The notes beneath the pieces are model-generated. The model made no database searches. It worked only from the letters and a program-made list of their open reading frames with translations, and had not been told where the DNA came from. DNA of 64,000 bases. Source: Halomonas zincidurans B6. GTDB taxonomy: Bacteria; Pseudomonadota; Gammaproteobacteria; Pseudomonadales; Halomonadaceae. The translations under genes were made by a program, and so were the position numbers. Below are positions 45,898-54,790 of this stretch, piece after piece. Numbering within the stretch: the stretch's first letter is position 1; the number at the start of each line of letters is the position of its first letter. The stretch lies in assembly GCF_000731955.1 (NCBI RefSeq), contig NZ_JNCK01000001.1:2480001-2544000 (forward strand), in the 5' to 3' direction.

Positions 45898-45905
45898 TCC
45901 TGAAC
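45898..45905. repeat. Target-site duplication, left copy (8 bp)
   Basis: TCCTGAAC, identical to 47449-47456 at the other end of the IS66-family element. Eight bases is the family's usual duplication. Confidence 0.95.
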
Positions 45906-47448
45906 GTAACTATTCAGCTCATGCCGCCTGATCCTGGTCGTCCTGTCGCATGAAGGTGGGCACCTCGCCGGCAAACAGTTGCTCCAGCGCCGTATGCGCC
46001 GCCATGCCTTGCTTGACCGCGGTGGAGAGGAAGCTGCGCATCCGACAGAAGATCTCGGCGCCCTCCCAGGCACGAAAACAGCCCGAGATCTTCTGCTGCA
46101 CCTTGGTCATCCGCAGGTCGCGCTCCCCCTGGTTGTTGGTGAAAGGCGCGGCGGGATCCTCGAGAAAACGCAGCACGTCGTCCTCGTACGCCTGGAGACG
46201 TTCCAGCAGGTTGCGCGCTTTTGTGCGTTTGGCACGCCCGCGCGTCCCGGGCGGTGGCTTTGCCGGTGGCGGGCACTCGGCGTCGCCCGCCGCCAGGCAG
46301 CGTCGGTAACGCGCTCGCCAGCGCTGGGCCTCATCGGCGCAGAGGCAGCCGCCGGCGGCATCCACCGCTCGGCTCATGGCCAACAGCAGGTCATGGAGCG
46401 ACTTGGCCCAGCGCTGGTGGTCGTTTTCCCAGACCGCCGTCAATTCCCGCAGGTGATGGGCATTGCACAGGACATGCCGGCAATCCGAGTAGCGGTAGTA
46501 GGGCTTCCAATGATCATGCACCAGCACGCCACACACGAAGGGCAATACGCCGATGGCATCCATCGCCTCCTGGCCGCGCTTGGGATGCGGGGCCAACCAG
46601 GTCAGGGCGTCATTGGAGGCACTGTGCAGCCAGTAACGCTTGCCGCCCACCTGCATCCCGGTTTCATCGGCATGCACGGTGGGCGCTTGGCGTAGCGCCG
46701 GGACCACCCACTCGGCGAACGCCTCGGCCCGCTGGTAGGCCTCCTGGTTGAAGGCGAACAGCGTGCCGGTGCTCAACGACAGGCCACACTGCGAGGTGAG
46801 CAGCTCCCGAATGCGCGCATAGGGCAGCAGCTGGTACTGCGAGAGATAGACCGCGTGTGCCTTGAGGCGCGGCCCATACTGGATGGGCCGCGTCACACCC
46901 TCGGGGAATGGCGCCACATGGCGCTGCCTCTGGTCATCTTCCACTATCTCGGCCTGGTACTCGGTGACCACGGCCTGGATCACGATGTCCTGCACCTGGC
47001 GGGTCTCGACGCCAATGCTGCGATAGGTGCGCCCTGTAGGCAGATGCCGACGATCGACGCGGAGCTTGACCACCTCGTCGGGGTTCGTCACCGGCGCCAA
47101 CGTCTTGCCCGCATGCCCTGGCTGCCCACCGGGACGGCGTTCGCCTTTGGCGCGCGAGCGGCGCTGGCGGTTGGGATCCTGGGACGGTGGCTTGCTGCTG
47201 TTGCGGCTGCCGGTGGCCAACCGGTCGGCCATGAGCTTGACCAGCAGCATCAGCACGTCGATGGCGGCACGCAGCGACGGGGAGACCGTGCGGTCTTCCT
47301 TGAGCTGCTGCCGGACCCGTTCCAGGGCCTCGTCGACGTTGATGTCGCTGATGGTCATGTCACCGCATGGCGTAGTGGTATCTCGGGACACCATGCCAGA
47401 GAAATCAGCTGGTTGGCGACCCTAATTCAGAACCACCTGAATAGTTAC
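45906..47448 (-). mobile_element. Complete IS66-family insertion sequence (single-transposase, ISBst12-like)
   Basis: 1,543 bp bounded by perfect 12-bp terminal inverted repeats GTAACTATTCAG (45906-45917 and complement 47437-47448), beginning GTAA as in IS66 relatives, and flanked by an exact 8-bp duplication. One transposase gene and no accessory tnpA/tnpB, which fits the ISBst12 subgroup. It is inserted in the phhR-phhA intergenic region, 16 bp upstream of phhR, with its gene reading toward phhR. The perfect ends and duplication point to recent transposition. Confidence 0.97.
45919..47394 (-). CDS. IS66-family transposase
   Basis: 491 residues. N-terminal leucine-rich/coiled region, then a Ser/Pro linker (SSKPPSQDPNRQRRSRAKG) and a zinc-finger-like segment, and the DDE catalytic domain: VHADETGM (first Asp), LVHDHWKPYY (second Asp), FTNNQGERDLRM (Glu). 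The C-terminal IS66 tail is intact. The stop codon lies one base inside the left inverted repeat. An internal ATG at 47358 is an alternative start. Confidence 0.96.
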   Translation of the reverse strand: MVSRDTTTPCGDMTISDINVDEALERVRQQLKEDRTVSPSLRAAIDVLMLLVKLMADRLATGSRNSSKPPSQDPNRQRRSRAKGERRPGGQPGHAGKTLAPVTNPDEVVKLRVDRRHLPTGRTYRSIGVETRQVQDIVIQAVVTEYQAEIVEDDQRQRHVAPFPEGVTRPIQYGPRLKAHAVYLSQYQLLPYARIRELLTSQCGLSLSTGTLFAFNQEAYQRAEAFAEWVVPALRQAPTVHADETGMQVGGKRYWLHSASNDALTWLAPHPKRGQEAMDAIGVLPFVCGVLVHDHWKPYYRYSDCRHVLCNAHHLRELTAVWENDHQRWAKSLHDLLLAMSRAVDAAGGCLCADEAQRWRARYRRCLAAGDAECPPPAKPPPGTRGRAKRTKARNLLERLQAYEDDVLRFLEDPAAPFTNNQGERDLRMTKVQQKISGCFRAWEGAEIFCRMRSFLSTAVKQGMAAHTALEQLFAGEVPTFMRQDDQDQAA

Positions 47449-47456
47449 TCCTGAAC
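47449..47456. repeat. Target-site duplication, right copy (8 bp)
   Basis: TCCTGAAC, exact copy of 45898-45905. It joins directly to the original phhR-phhA intergenic sequence. Confidence 0.95.
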
Positions 47457-47579
47457 GAACAATAGGCAATTCTCGTCACGGCGACGTGACTCGCTGTAAC
47501 GCTATCCTGACAGCCGGAACGCGCTCAATGCGTTCGACAGGGTCCATTGGTCGAGAACGGACGCGCCCAACGGGGTGTC

Positions 47580-47597
47580 TGTAAATACAACGTTACA
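47580..47597. promoter_or_regulatory. TyrR/PhhR box upstream of phhA
   Basis: TGTAAA-TACAAC-GTTACA matches the TGTAAA-N6-TTTACA consensus with one mismatch, 142 bp before the phhA ATG. A weaker box (TGTAAC-N6-CTGACA) lies at 47495-47512. These are the expected PhhR sites. Confidence 0.75.
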
Positions 47598-47676
47598 CCG
47601 CATCGTTCCAAACCTCGCCGGCCACGCCGAAAAGCCCTCGTCGCCGCTGTCGTTCGCCCTATGCTGGAAGCACGAT

Positions 47677-47726
47677 CATGACAATGACAATGACAACGAC
47701 AACCCGCATGACAACGACAACCCCGA
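47677..47726. repeat. Short-period tandem repeats in the phhA leader
   Basis: Three AATGAC/AACGAC-type hexamers followed by a second copy of CATGACAACGACAACCC, directly before the phhA ribosome site. Length variation here could alter the leader. Confidence 0.8.
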
Positions 47727-47738
47727 CGGGAGTCCGCC

Positions 47739-48539
47739 ATGGCCAAGCACACCCAGTATCAGGCCCACCAGCCGAATGCCGACGGCCTCATCGACTACAG
47801 CGCCAGCGAACACCGCACCTGGCAGGCGCTGATGGAACGTCAACTGGCGATTATCGAGGGTCGCGTCTGCCAGGAGTATCTCGACGGATTGGAGCGCCTG
47901 GCGCTGCCCAACGAGCGCATCCCGCAACTCGGCGACGTCGATCGCGTGCTGCAGGCGACCACCGGCTGGCAGACCGCCGCGGTCCCCGCGCTGATTCCGT
48001 TCGATACCTTCTTCGAGCTGCTCGCCAACCGGCGTTTCCCGGTCGCCACCTTCATTCGCACCCCCGAGGAGATGGACTACCTGCAGGAGCCGGACATCTT
48101 TCACGAGATCTTCGGCCACTGCCCGATGCTCACCAACCCCGATTTCGCCGAGTTCACCGAGACCTACGGCAAGCTCGGCCTGGCCGCCAGCAAGCAGGAA
48201 CGGGTCTATCTCGCCCGGCTGTACTGGATGACCGTGGAGTTCGGCCTGGTCGACACGCCCGAGGGGCGGCGCATCTATGGCGGCGGCATCATCTCCTCGC
48301 CCAAGGAGACCTTCCATGCGCTCTCGGACGTCACGGCCCATCACCCCTTCGACCCGGTCGACGCCCTGCGCACGCCCTATCGCATCGATATCCTGCAACC
48401 GTTGTATTACGTGATTGACGATCTCGCCACGCTGCACGACCTTGCCGGACAGGACATCATGGCGCTGGTCCGCGAAGCCATGCGGCTGGGTCTCTACCCG
48501 CCGACCTTCGAGCCCAAGCCCAAGATAGCCGAGGCCTGA
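47739..48539 (+). CDS. phhA: Phenylalanine 4-monooxygenase
   Basis: 266 residues, bacterial type without a regulatory domain. Tetrahydrobiopterin-dependent hydroxylation of Phe to Tyr. Iron ligands His122, His127 (DIFHEIFGHCP) and Glu167 (TVEFGL) are present. ATG 47739 with GGAG six bases upstream. First gene of phhABC, preceded by a TyrR box and by leader repeats. Confidence 0.96.
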   Translation: MAKHTQYQAHQPNADGLIDYSASEHRTWQALMERQLAIIEGRVCQEYLDGLERLALPNERIPQLGDVDRVLQATTGWQTAAVPALIPFDTFFELLANRRFPVATFIRTPEEMDYLQEPDIFHEIFGHCPMLTNPDFAEFTETYGKLGLAASKQERVYLARLYWMTVEFGLVDTPEGRRIYGGGIISSPKETFHALSDVTAHHPFDPVDALRTPYRIDILQPLYYVIDDLATLHDLAGQDIMALVREAMRLGLYPPTFEPKPKIAEA

Positions 48540-48590
48540 GCGACGCCACCCGGACAGATCGACACACCCCCTATGCCAGAAGGAGCCCCA

Positions 48591-48962
48591 ATGAACGAGC
48601 TTTCTCAACACGAGCTTTCTCAACAACAGTGCGAAGCCTGCAGTTTCGACGCGCCGCGCGTCTCCCACAGCGAGATCGAGCGCTTCAAGGCCGCCATCCC
48701 CGACTGGCAGATCGTCGAGCGCGATGGCATCATGCAGTTGGAACGTCCTTTCACGTTCCGCAACTTCAAGCAGGCCCTGGCGTTCACCAACCGCATCGGT
48801 GAGCTGGCCGAGGAAGCCGGCCATCACCCGGCGCTGCTCACCGAATGGGGCAAGGTCACCGTGACCTGGTGGTCCCATGCGATCAAGGGTCTGCACAAGA
48901 ACGACTTCATTCTGGCCGCCAGAACCGACGAGGTAGCAGAGTCCAATGTTCGAGCAGATTGA
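48591..48962 (+). CDS. phhB: Pterin-4a-carbinolamine dehydratase
   Basis: 123 residues. Recycles the pterin cofactor used by PhhA. Family motif EEAGHHPALLTEWGKVTVTW with the catalytic histidines is clear. Start ATG 48591 follows AGGAG by five bases; an ATG at 48573 is less likely. The N-terminus contains a tandem near-repeat of 15 bases (ELSQH-ELSQQ). It overlaps phhC by 17 bases. Confidence 0.94.
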   Translation: MNELSQHELSQQQCEACSFDAPRVSHSEIERFKAAIPDWQIVERDGIMQLERPFTFRNFKQALAFTNRIGELAEEAGHHPALLTEWGKVTVTWWSHAIKGLHKNDFILAARTDEVAESNVRAD

Positions 48963-50136
48963 GCGGGTACCCGGGGACGCCATCCTCGGGCTGATCGAGG
49001 CCTTCAACAAGGACCCCAATCCGCAGAAGGTCGACCTGGGCGTCGGCGTCTACCGTGACGCCCAGGGCGTGACCCCGATCATGCGCGCGGTCAAAAAGGC
49101 CGAGGCGCTGCTGCTGAAGAACGAGACCACCAAGAGCTACATCGGCTCCCACGGCGATCCGCGCTACGCCAAGGTGGTGCTGCCGCTGGTGCTGGGCGCC
49201 GAATCGCCGGTGCTCGCCGCCGACCGCGCCAGCGCCACCCAGTCGCCGGGCGGCACCGGCGCGCTGCGCCTGGCCGCCGATTTCGTCAAGACCAACCTGC
49301 CCGGCAAGGGCATCTGGGTGTCGGACCCGACCTGGCCCAATCACCTGGGGATCTTCCAGGCCGCCGGCATCGAGCTGCACAAGTACCCCTACGTCGACGC
49401 CGACAACCGCCTCGACTTCGACGGCATGCTGAGCGCCCTCAAGCAGATTCCCCACGGCGACGTGGTGGTGCTGCACGCCTGCTGCCACAACCCGTCGGGC
49501 TTCGACCTGAGCCGCGAACAGTGGCAGCAGGTGCTCGAAACGGTGCGCGAGCGCGACCTGCTGCCGCTGGTCGATTTCGCCTACCAGGGCTTCGGCGACG
49601 GCCTCGACGAGGACGCCTACGGCGCCCGGCTGATGGCCGAGAACCTCGACGAAGTGCTGATCACCAGCTCCTGCTCGAAGAACTTCGGCATCTACCGCGA
49701 GCGCACCGGCTGTTTGATCGCCATCGCCAAGAACCACGAGCAGATGCAGAACGTGCGCTCGCAATTGGCCATCGTCGCCCGCGAGAACTATTCCAACCCG
49801 CCGGCGCATGGTGGCTCGATCGTCTACGAGATCCTCGAATCCGCCGAACTGGCCGCCGTTTGGCGCGATGAGCTCACCGAGATGCGCAATCGCATCAACG
49901 GTTTGCGTCGCGAGTTCGTCGACGCGCTGGCGCCCTATGGCCTCGACGGGCAGTTCGCCCACGTCGCCGAGCAGCGCGGCATGTTCTCGTATACCGGCCT
50001 TAAGCCCGAGCATGTCGATCGGTTGCGCGACGAGTACGGCATCTACCTGGTGCGTTCGGGGCGCGCCAACGTCGCCGGGCTGGCCAGCGAGAACCTGCCC
50101 TACGTCGCCAAGGCGATCGCCGCCGTCGTCAAGTAA
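48946..50136 (+). CDS. phhC: Aromatic amino acid aminotransferase
   Basis: 396 residues, class I PLP aminotransferase of the TyrB/AspC group. The PLP lysine is Lys245 (SSCSKNFGIYRERTG); substrate-binding HNPSGFD and the C-terminal RANVAGL arginine are present. In the phhABC operon it converts tyrosine to 4-hydroxyphenylpyruvate for HppD. Its start lies inside the end of phhB, giving coupled translation. A terminator follows. Confidence 0.94.
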   Translation: MFEQIERVPGDAILGLIEAFNKDPNPQKVDLGVGVYRDAQGVTPIMRAVKKAEALLLKNETTKSYIGSHGDPRYAKVVLPLVLGAESPVLAADRASATQSPGGTGALRLAADFVKTNLPGKGIWVSDPTWPNHLGIFQAAGIELHKYPYVDADNRLDFDGMLSALKQIPHGDVVVLHACCHNPSGFDLSREQWQQVLETVRERDLLPLVDFAYQGFGDGLDEDAYGARLMAENLDEVLITSSCSKNFGIYRERTGCLIAIAKNHEQMQNVRSQLAIVARENYSNPPAHGGSIVYEILESAELAAVWRDELTEMRNRINGLRREFVDALAPYGLDGQFAHVAEQRGMFSYTGLKPEHVDRLRDEYGIYLVRSGRANVAGLASENLPYVAKAIAAVVK

Positions 50137-50162
50137 CGCGTGCCGTCGCGCATGTTCGATAG

Positions 50163-50189
50163 ACGCCCGGGTCCGCCCCGGGCGTTTTC
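50163..50189 (+). terminator. Rho-independent terminator of phhABC
   Basis: Perfect 9-bp stem ACGCCCGGG (50163-50171) with CCCGGGCGT (50177-50185), then TTTT. It separates phhABC from the DadA-like gene that begins 23 bp later. Confidence 0.85.
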
Positions 50190-50207
50190 CGTTGAAGGAT
50201 GGCCCTC

Positions 50208-51482
50208 ATGAATCGAGCGCCCGTCACCGTCGTCGGCGCCGGCGTCACCGGCTTGACCACCGCACTGGCGCTGCACGAGGCCGGCTATCCGGTCCGAATC
50301 GTCGACCCGGCCGCGCCCGGCAGCGGCACCAGCGCCGCCAACGGCGCGCAACTCTCCTGGGCGTTCGTCGCCCCGCTCGCCGAACCCGGGGTATTGCCCC
50401 AGCTGCCCGGCTGGCTGCTCGGCTCCGACAGCCCGATCCGCTGGGTGCCGCGCCTCGACCCCGCCCTGCCCGGCTGGGGACTTCAGTTCCTGCGCGCCTG
50501 CACGCCTCGGCGCGCCCGCGCCACCACCGCGGCGTTGCTCGAGCTGGCTGCGCTGGGCCGCCCACAGCTCGACGACTGGCGCACCCGCCTCGAACTCGAC
50601 TTCGACTGGCGCGCCAACGGCAAGCTGTTGCTCTATCGGGACGCAGAGGCATTGGCCAAAGCCGGCCGCCAGGTCGACTTCCAACGCCGGCTGGGCGTGG
50701 AGCAGCGGCTTATCGAGCGCGACGCGCTGCTCGAACGCGAGCCGGCCCTCGAGCATCTACGCGATCAGCTCGCCGGCGCGCTGTGGACGCCCGGCGAGGC
50801 GCTCGGCGATTGCCGGCGCTTTTGCGAGGCCGTCGCCGACCATCTAGCCGATCAGGGCGTCGCCTTCGTCAAGCGTGGCGTCGCGCGCCTGGAAACCCGC
50901 CACGGCCGGCTGGTCGCCTGGCACGACGACCGGGGCGAGCGTCACGTCCTGGATACCGGCGAAACATTGATCGTGGCCGCCGGCCTTGCCAGCCGTCGCC
51001 TGCTGGCTGAAGTCGGCATTCAGATACCGCTCTATCCGCTCAAGGGCTATAGCCTGACCCTGCCGCTCGACGCCGGCGATGCGGCGCCCGAGGCCAGCGT
51101 CACCGACGGCGCCCACAAGATGGTCTATGCGCGCCTCGGCCAGGGCGACCAACGGCGGCTGCGGATCGCCGGAATCGCCGATCTCGACGGCTGGCAGGCA
51201 CAGCCGCGCGCCCCGCGAATCGAGCTGCTCAAGCGCCGGGCCTGCGCGTTCCTGCCGGCGCTGGCCGAACGCATCACCGCCGCCGAGCCCTGGACCGGCC
51301 TGCGCCCGGCGACGCCCGACGGGCGCCCGCGGCTCGGTCCCACCGGCATCGACGGTTTGTGGGTCAACGCCGGGCAAGGCGCGCTCGGCTGGACGCTGGC
51401 ACCGGGCTCGGCGCTGGCCCTGCGCACGGCGCTCGACGGAGACGCCACCGCCATCGCGGCCTTTCGCGGCAAGCCTGCCTGA
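50208..51482 (+). CDS. DadA-like FAD-dependent D-amino acid dehydrogenase
   Basis: 424 residues. N-terminal FAD-binding VVGAGVTGLTTALALHEAGY, a DAO-type middle domain and the C-terminal GLRPATPDGRPRLGPTGIDG...WVNAGQGALGWTLAPGSA segment of the DadA/glycine-oxidase family. It deaminates D-amino acids at the membrane face. The ATG at 50208 has GAAGGA eight bases before. A second, broken dadA lies downstream on the other strand, so this paralogue may be the only functional copy here. Confidence 0.85.
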   Translation: MNRAPVTVVGAGVTGLTTALALHEAGYPVRIVDPAAPGSGTSAANGAQLSWAFVAPLAEPGVLPQLPGWLLGSDSPIRWVPRLDPALPGWGLQFLRACTPRRARATTAALLELAALGRPQLDDWRTRLELDFDWRANGKLLLYRDAEALAKAGRQVDFQRRLGVEQRLIERDALLEREPALEHLRDQLAGALWTPGEALGDCRRFCEAVADHLADQGVAFVKRGVARLETRHGRLVAWHDDRGERHVLDTGETLIVAAGLASRRLLAEVGIQIPLYPLKGYSLTLPLDAGDAAPEASVTDGAHKMVYARLGQGDQRRLRIAGIADLDGWQAQPRAPRIELLKRRACAFLPALAERITAAEPWTGLRPATPDGRPRLGPTGIDGLWVNAGQGALGWTLAPGSALALRTALDGDATAIAAFRGKPA

Positions 51483-51635
51483 TGCGGTTCGGCCAGGCCG
51501 GTTCGCGTCGAAGCTGGCCGGACTATTGGCTGGATACAGGCGACCGGGTCGAGAAGGCCCGCGAGCAGAGTGCCCTTCGCTTCTCGCCCTGTATGCCGTG
51601 GCCGGCGCCAAGCGCGGCCTGGCGGTGGGTATCGA

Positions 51636-52290
51636 TCAGGCCGCCGCATAGCGGCGAATATCCAGGCCCCGGGGGTCGATCGCCGGTGAGCGACCGCTCA
51701 TCAGGTCGGCGAGGAGATGAGCGCTGCCGCAGCTCATCGTCCAGCCCAGCGTGCCGTGTCCGGTATTCAGCCATAAATTGGCGTACCGGGTAGCACCGAT
51801 GATCGGCGTCGAGTCCGGGGTCATCGGACGCAATCCGGTCCAGAATTCGCCCTTCTCGACGTCGCCGCCCTCGGGGAATTCACCATGCTGGTGGTGGCAC
51901 GACGCTTTCCAGCAGGCTCAGATCGTAGGCGGCGAGCTCAGCGGTGCCGCCCACGCGGATTCGATCGTCGAAGCGCGAGATCGCCACCTTGAAGGTTTCG
52001 TCCATCACCGTCGATTGCGGCGCCCCGCCATCGTCGGTGACCGGCACCGGTGAGGCTGTAGCCCTTGACCGGATAGATCGGCAGGCGCAGGTCGAGATCC
52101 CTGGCCAGGAACGGCGAGTAACTGGCCAGGCAGACGACGTAGCCATCCGCGCTCAGCTCGCCGGCCGAGTCACGATGCCCTCGATCTGCCCGGTTCGGCG
52201 CCTGATGCGCTCGATGGTGGTATTGAAACGAAATTCGACTCCCAATCGCTCACGGCAATAGTCGGCCAGGTTCCAGGTGATTATCTCGTA
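51636..52290 (-). pseudogene. dadA: dadA (D-amino acid dehydrogenase) relic
   Basis: The second half of a dadA gene on the minus strand, from about residue 200 on: NLADYCRERLGVEFRFNTTI, GELSADGYVVCLASYSPF, YPVKGYSLT, APQSTVMDETFKVAISRFDD, RPMTPDSTPIIGATRYANLW and NTGHGTLGWTMSCGSAHLLA. These lie in different frames with lesions near 52170, 52050 and 51900-51880. The whole N-terminal half is missing; the homology stops where an A+T-rich segment begins. Confidence 0.92.
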
Positions 52291-52370
52291 TTTTTTTCTT
52301 TTATTTTACAAAACAACAAAATAACCAATAATAATAGTAAAAATATAAAATAAAGGCATAAATATCAGTT
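52285..52370. other. Very A+T-rich segment at the dadA relic / MATE junction
   Basis: About 80 bp made almost entirely of A and T (runs of T, AATAATAATAG-like stretches), sharply different from its G+C-rich surroundings. It abuts the break point of dadA and the 3' end of the MATE gene. No inverted repeats or coding frame; possibly an insertion scar or foreign fragment. Confidence 0.7.
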
Positions 52371-53735
52371 TATAACACTGGTACGCCTGCCGCGTTCGTC
52401 GATCGAGCGCCTGAACATCAAATAAGCCAGCCCGCCGGCCAGCCCATTGCCGATGGCCGCACCCAACGCCGTGCCGGCGATGCCACCCCATTGGGTACCC
52501 AGCCATAGACACGGCAGGTAGCAGGCAAACAACCGCGCGCAGGACAGCAGCATGGCCCGCAGCGGCCAGCCCAGCGCATTCGAGGCCGACACCACCAGCA
52601 TGCACAGCCCGAGCAACGCATAGCTCGGCAACAGGCCGCGGATCAGCACACTCAGCTCGCCACGTACCTCAGGATTACCCGAGAGCGCCATCGCCACCCA
52701 GGGCGCGAACAGTGCCAGCACGCCGCCCAGCGCCAGTTGCCACAAAACCGCCACCTTGAACGCCAGCGCCATCAAGCGGCGAATCTGCGGCCAATCGCCG
52801 GCGCCGTAACAGCGCCCCAGCCAGGGCGGCAACGACATGGTCAGCGCCAGCACCACCATCAGCGAAACGGTTTCCAGGCGACTCGCCATGCCCCAGGCGG
52901 CCACGCTGGTTGGGCCCAGCGAGGCGACGATCGCCGTCGCCAGCATCGCCGCCAGCGGCGGCATCAGCTGGCTGACCATGGCCGGCCCGGCGATCGCCGT
53001 GAAGGGGCCCAGCGAACGCCGGGCCTCCCCGACCAGCCCGTGACGCGCCAGCCAATCGGTCTTGCCCAGCCGACGGCCCAGAATCACCAGCCCGGCGCCG
53101 AATGCCAGCGCCGTGGCCCAGGCGGCACCGGGCAGGCCCAGCCCCGGCCAGCCACCGATGCCGAAGATCAGCAATGGATCGAGCAGCAGGTTGATCAGGC
53201 TGGTGATCACCATCAGCTTGCCGGGCAAGCGGGTATCGCCGTGCGCACGGAACAGGCTGTAACCGAAATACAGCGCCGCCCCCAGCCAGGCGGCCAGCAA
53301 CTGCGGCGCCCAGTAGCTGCGGATCAACGGCAGTAGTTCGGGCGCGGCGCCGAGTTGGCGAAACAGCGGCTCCTGGGCGCTCAACAGCACCAGTGCCAAC
53401 AGCGCGATGATTGCACCACCACCCAGCAGTACCAGACTGCCCAGCCGCCTTGCGCGAGCCTGCTCATCGGCGCCCAGCGCCCGCGAGATCAACGCGGCGA
53501 TGGCGATACCCAGCCCTACCTGCACGCCGATGATCAAGAACGACAAGGGAAAGGTGAACGACTGCGCGGCCAGCGGTGCGGTGCCCAATCGGGCGATGAA
53601 AGCGCTGTCGACCAATTGGAAACCGAGCAGCGACAATACCCCCAGCGCCATGGGCCAGGTCTGTTGCCAGAGTTGTCGAGGCAGCGTCGCGGCCACTGGA
53701 GCTCCTTGCGAATCAAGGGGAGCGCATTCTGGCAT
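52365..53735 (-). CDS. MATE-family multidrug/toxin efflux protein
   Basis: 456 residues with twelve hydrophobic segments in two similar halves. NorM-like inner-membrane antiporter that exports cationic compounds using Na+ or H+. The family features WPMALGVLSLLGFQLVDSAF in TM1 and the PLLIFGIGGWPGLGLPGAAW segment are clear. The ATG at 53735 has a weak ribosome site. The 3' end runs into A+T-rich DNA and the last residues (RRTSVIN) may be altered. Confidence 0.88.
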   Translation of the reverse strand: MPECAPLDSQGAPVAATLPRQLWQQTWPMALGVLSLLGFQLVDSAFIARLGTAPLAAQSFTFPLSFLIIGVQVGLGIAIAALISRALGADEQARARRLGSLVLLGGGAIIALLALVLLSAQEPLFRQLGAAPELLPLIRSYWAPQLLAAWLGAALYFGYSLFRAHGDTRLPGKLMVITSLINLLLDPLLIFGIGGWPGLGLPGAAWATALAFGAGLVILGRRLGKTDWLARHGLVGEARRSLGPFTAIAGPAMVSQLMPPLAAMLATAIVASLGPTSVAAWGMASRLETVSLMVVLALTMSLPPWLGRCYGAGDWPQIRRLMALAFKVAVLWQLALGGVLALFAPWVAMALSGNPEVRGELSVLIRGLLPSYALLGLCMLVVSASNALGWPLRAMLLSCARLFACYLPCLWLGTQWGGIAGTALGAAIGNGLAGGLAYLMFRRSIDERGRRTSVIN

Positions 53736-53860
53736 GGGAGCGAGGTCTTATCGATCTGCCACGGCGATTGCCGCGAGCGAGCGGCATCGCAAGCCGGCTC
53801 CGCGTGTCGACTGGCTATCGTTCCTTGCGAATCGGCGACCCGAGGCGGCTCTGCCCTTCG

Positions 53861-54751
53861 TCATTGCCACCATAATCCGACAGACAACAGTGCGAGCGTC
53901 GAGAGCAGCGTCGCCACATTGACGCCCATCACGCGCATCAGTGCCTCGCGATCTTCCAGCACGCAAGGTAGACGCAGGACCACCCACAGCGCCGCGGGAA
54001 GCGTGAGCCAGGCCAGCCAGACCCCCGCCGGCAGCAGTTGGCTTACCCGCCCCAGCGCGATCAGCGCGTAGCCGCCCAGCAGCAAGGCCCCAACCCACCG
54101 CGAGGCGCGGGGCAAGCCCAGCACGATGGGCAGATGGCGGCGACCGATACGCCGGTCGGCCTCCCTATCGGGAAACTGGTTGATCAGCAGTAGTTCACTG
54201 ACCAGCAGCAGCGCGACCATCGAGGCAATCAGCGCCCCCCCATCGAGTTGCCCGCCTGACGCGACCAGGCTGCCCAGCACCATGCTCGGGCCGAAGCCCA
54301 GCCCCGGCGCCAGCAGGCATAACGGCGGCGAGCGGGTAATCCAGCGTGTATAGGCCACTATCAAGACCACGCCGCTCAGGCCCAGCACCAGCATCGGCCA
54401 GCCTCGCAGCCACAGGAAGTAGATACCGATCGCCACGACGACCGCCAGCATGCAGCATGCCGTGATCAATACGCCGGGTGCCGCCGAGGGCGTTTCTGGC
54501 AACGCACCGCTGCCGCCGGAGAACGGGGTTCGCCGGGTGAGCATGTCGAGGCCGGAGCGAAAATCGTCATACTCGTTGAGCAGGTTGACGGCTACATGAG
54601 CAAGCAGCCCGCCGATCAGCACCAGCACCACCTCGAGGGGGTCGAGGACGACCGACTGGCGAGCGGCGAGGCTCACCCCCAGCACTACGCAAAGCGGCGC
54701 CAATACTAGAAAGTCGGGGCGAGAGGCCCGCGCCACCGCGATGGTCGACAT
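53861..54751 (-). CDS. UbiA-family prenyltransferase
   Basis: 296 residues, about eight membrane helices. Two aspartate-rich motifs: NLLNEYDD (56-63) and NQFPDREAD (191-199), both needed to bind Mg-prenyl diphosphate. It is closer to MenA-like enzymes than to UbiA, but the aromatic acceptor cannot be told and no quinone genes lie nearby. Confidence 0.82.
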   Translation of the reverse strand: MSTIAVARASRPDFLVLAPLCVVLGVSLAARQSVVLDPLEVVLVLIGGLLAHVAVNLLNEYDDFRSGLDMLTRRTPFSGGSGALPETPSAAPGVLITACCMLAVVVAIGIYFLWLRGWPMLVLGLSGVVLIVAYTRWITRSPPLCLLAPGLGFGPSMVLGSLVASGGQLDGGALIASMVALLLVSELLLINQFPDREADRRIGRRHLPIVLGLPRASRWVGALLLGGYALIALGRVSQLLPAGVWLAWLTLPAALWVVLRLPCVLEDREALMRVMGVNVATLLSTLALLSVGLWWQ

Positions 54752-54790
54752 GCAGACCCCTTGATTGCCCCAGGTGAAGGCCCGGCTCGC

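Noticed and set aside
45906..47448. IS66 element as part of a composite transposon
   Set aside because: Only one copy is present and the 8-bp duplications flank it directly.
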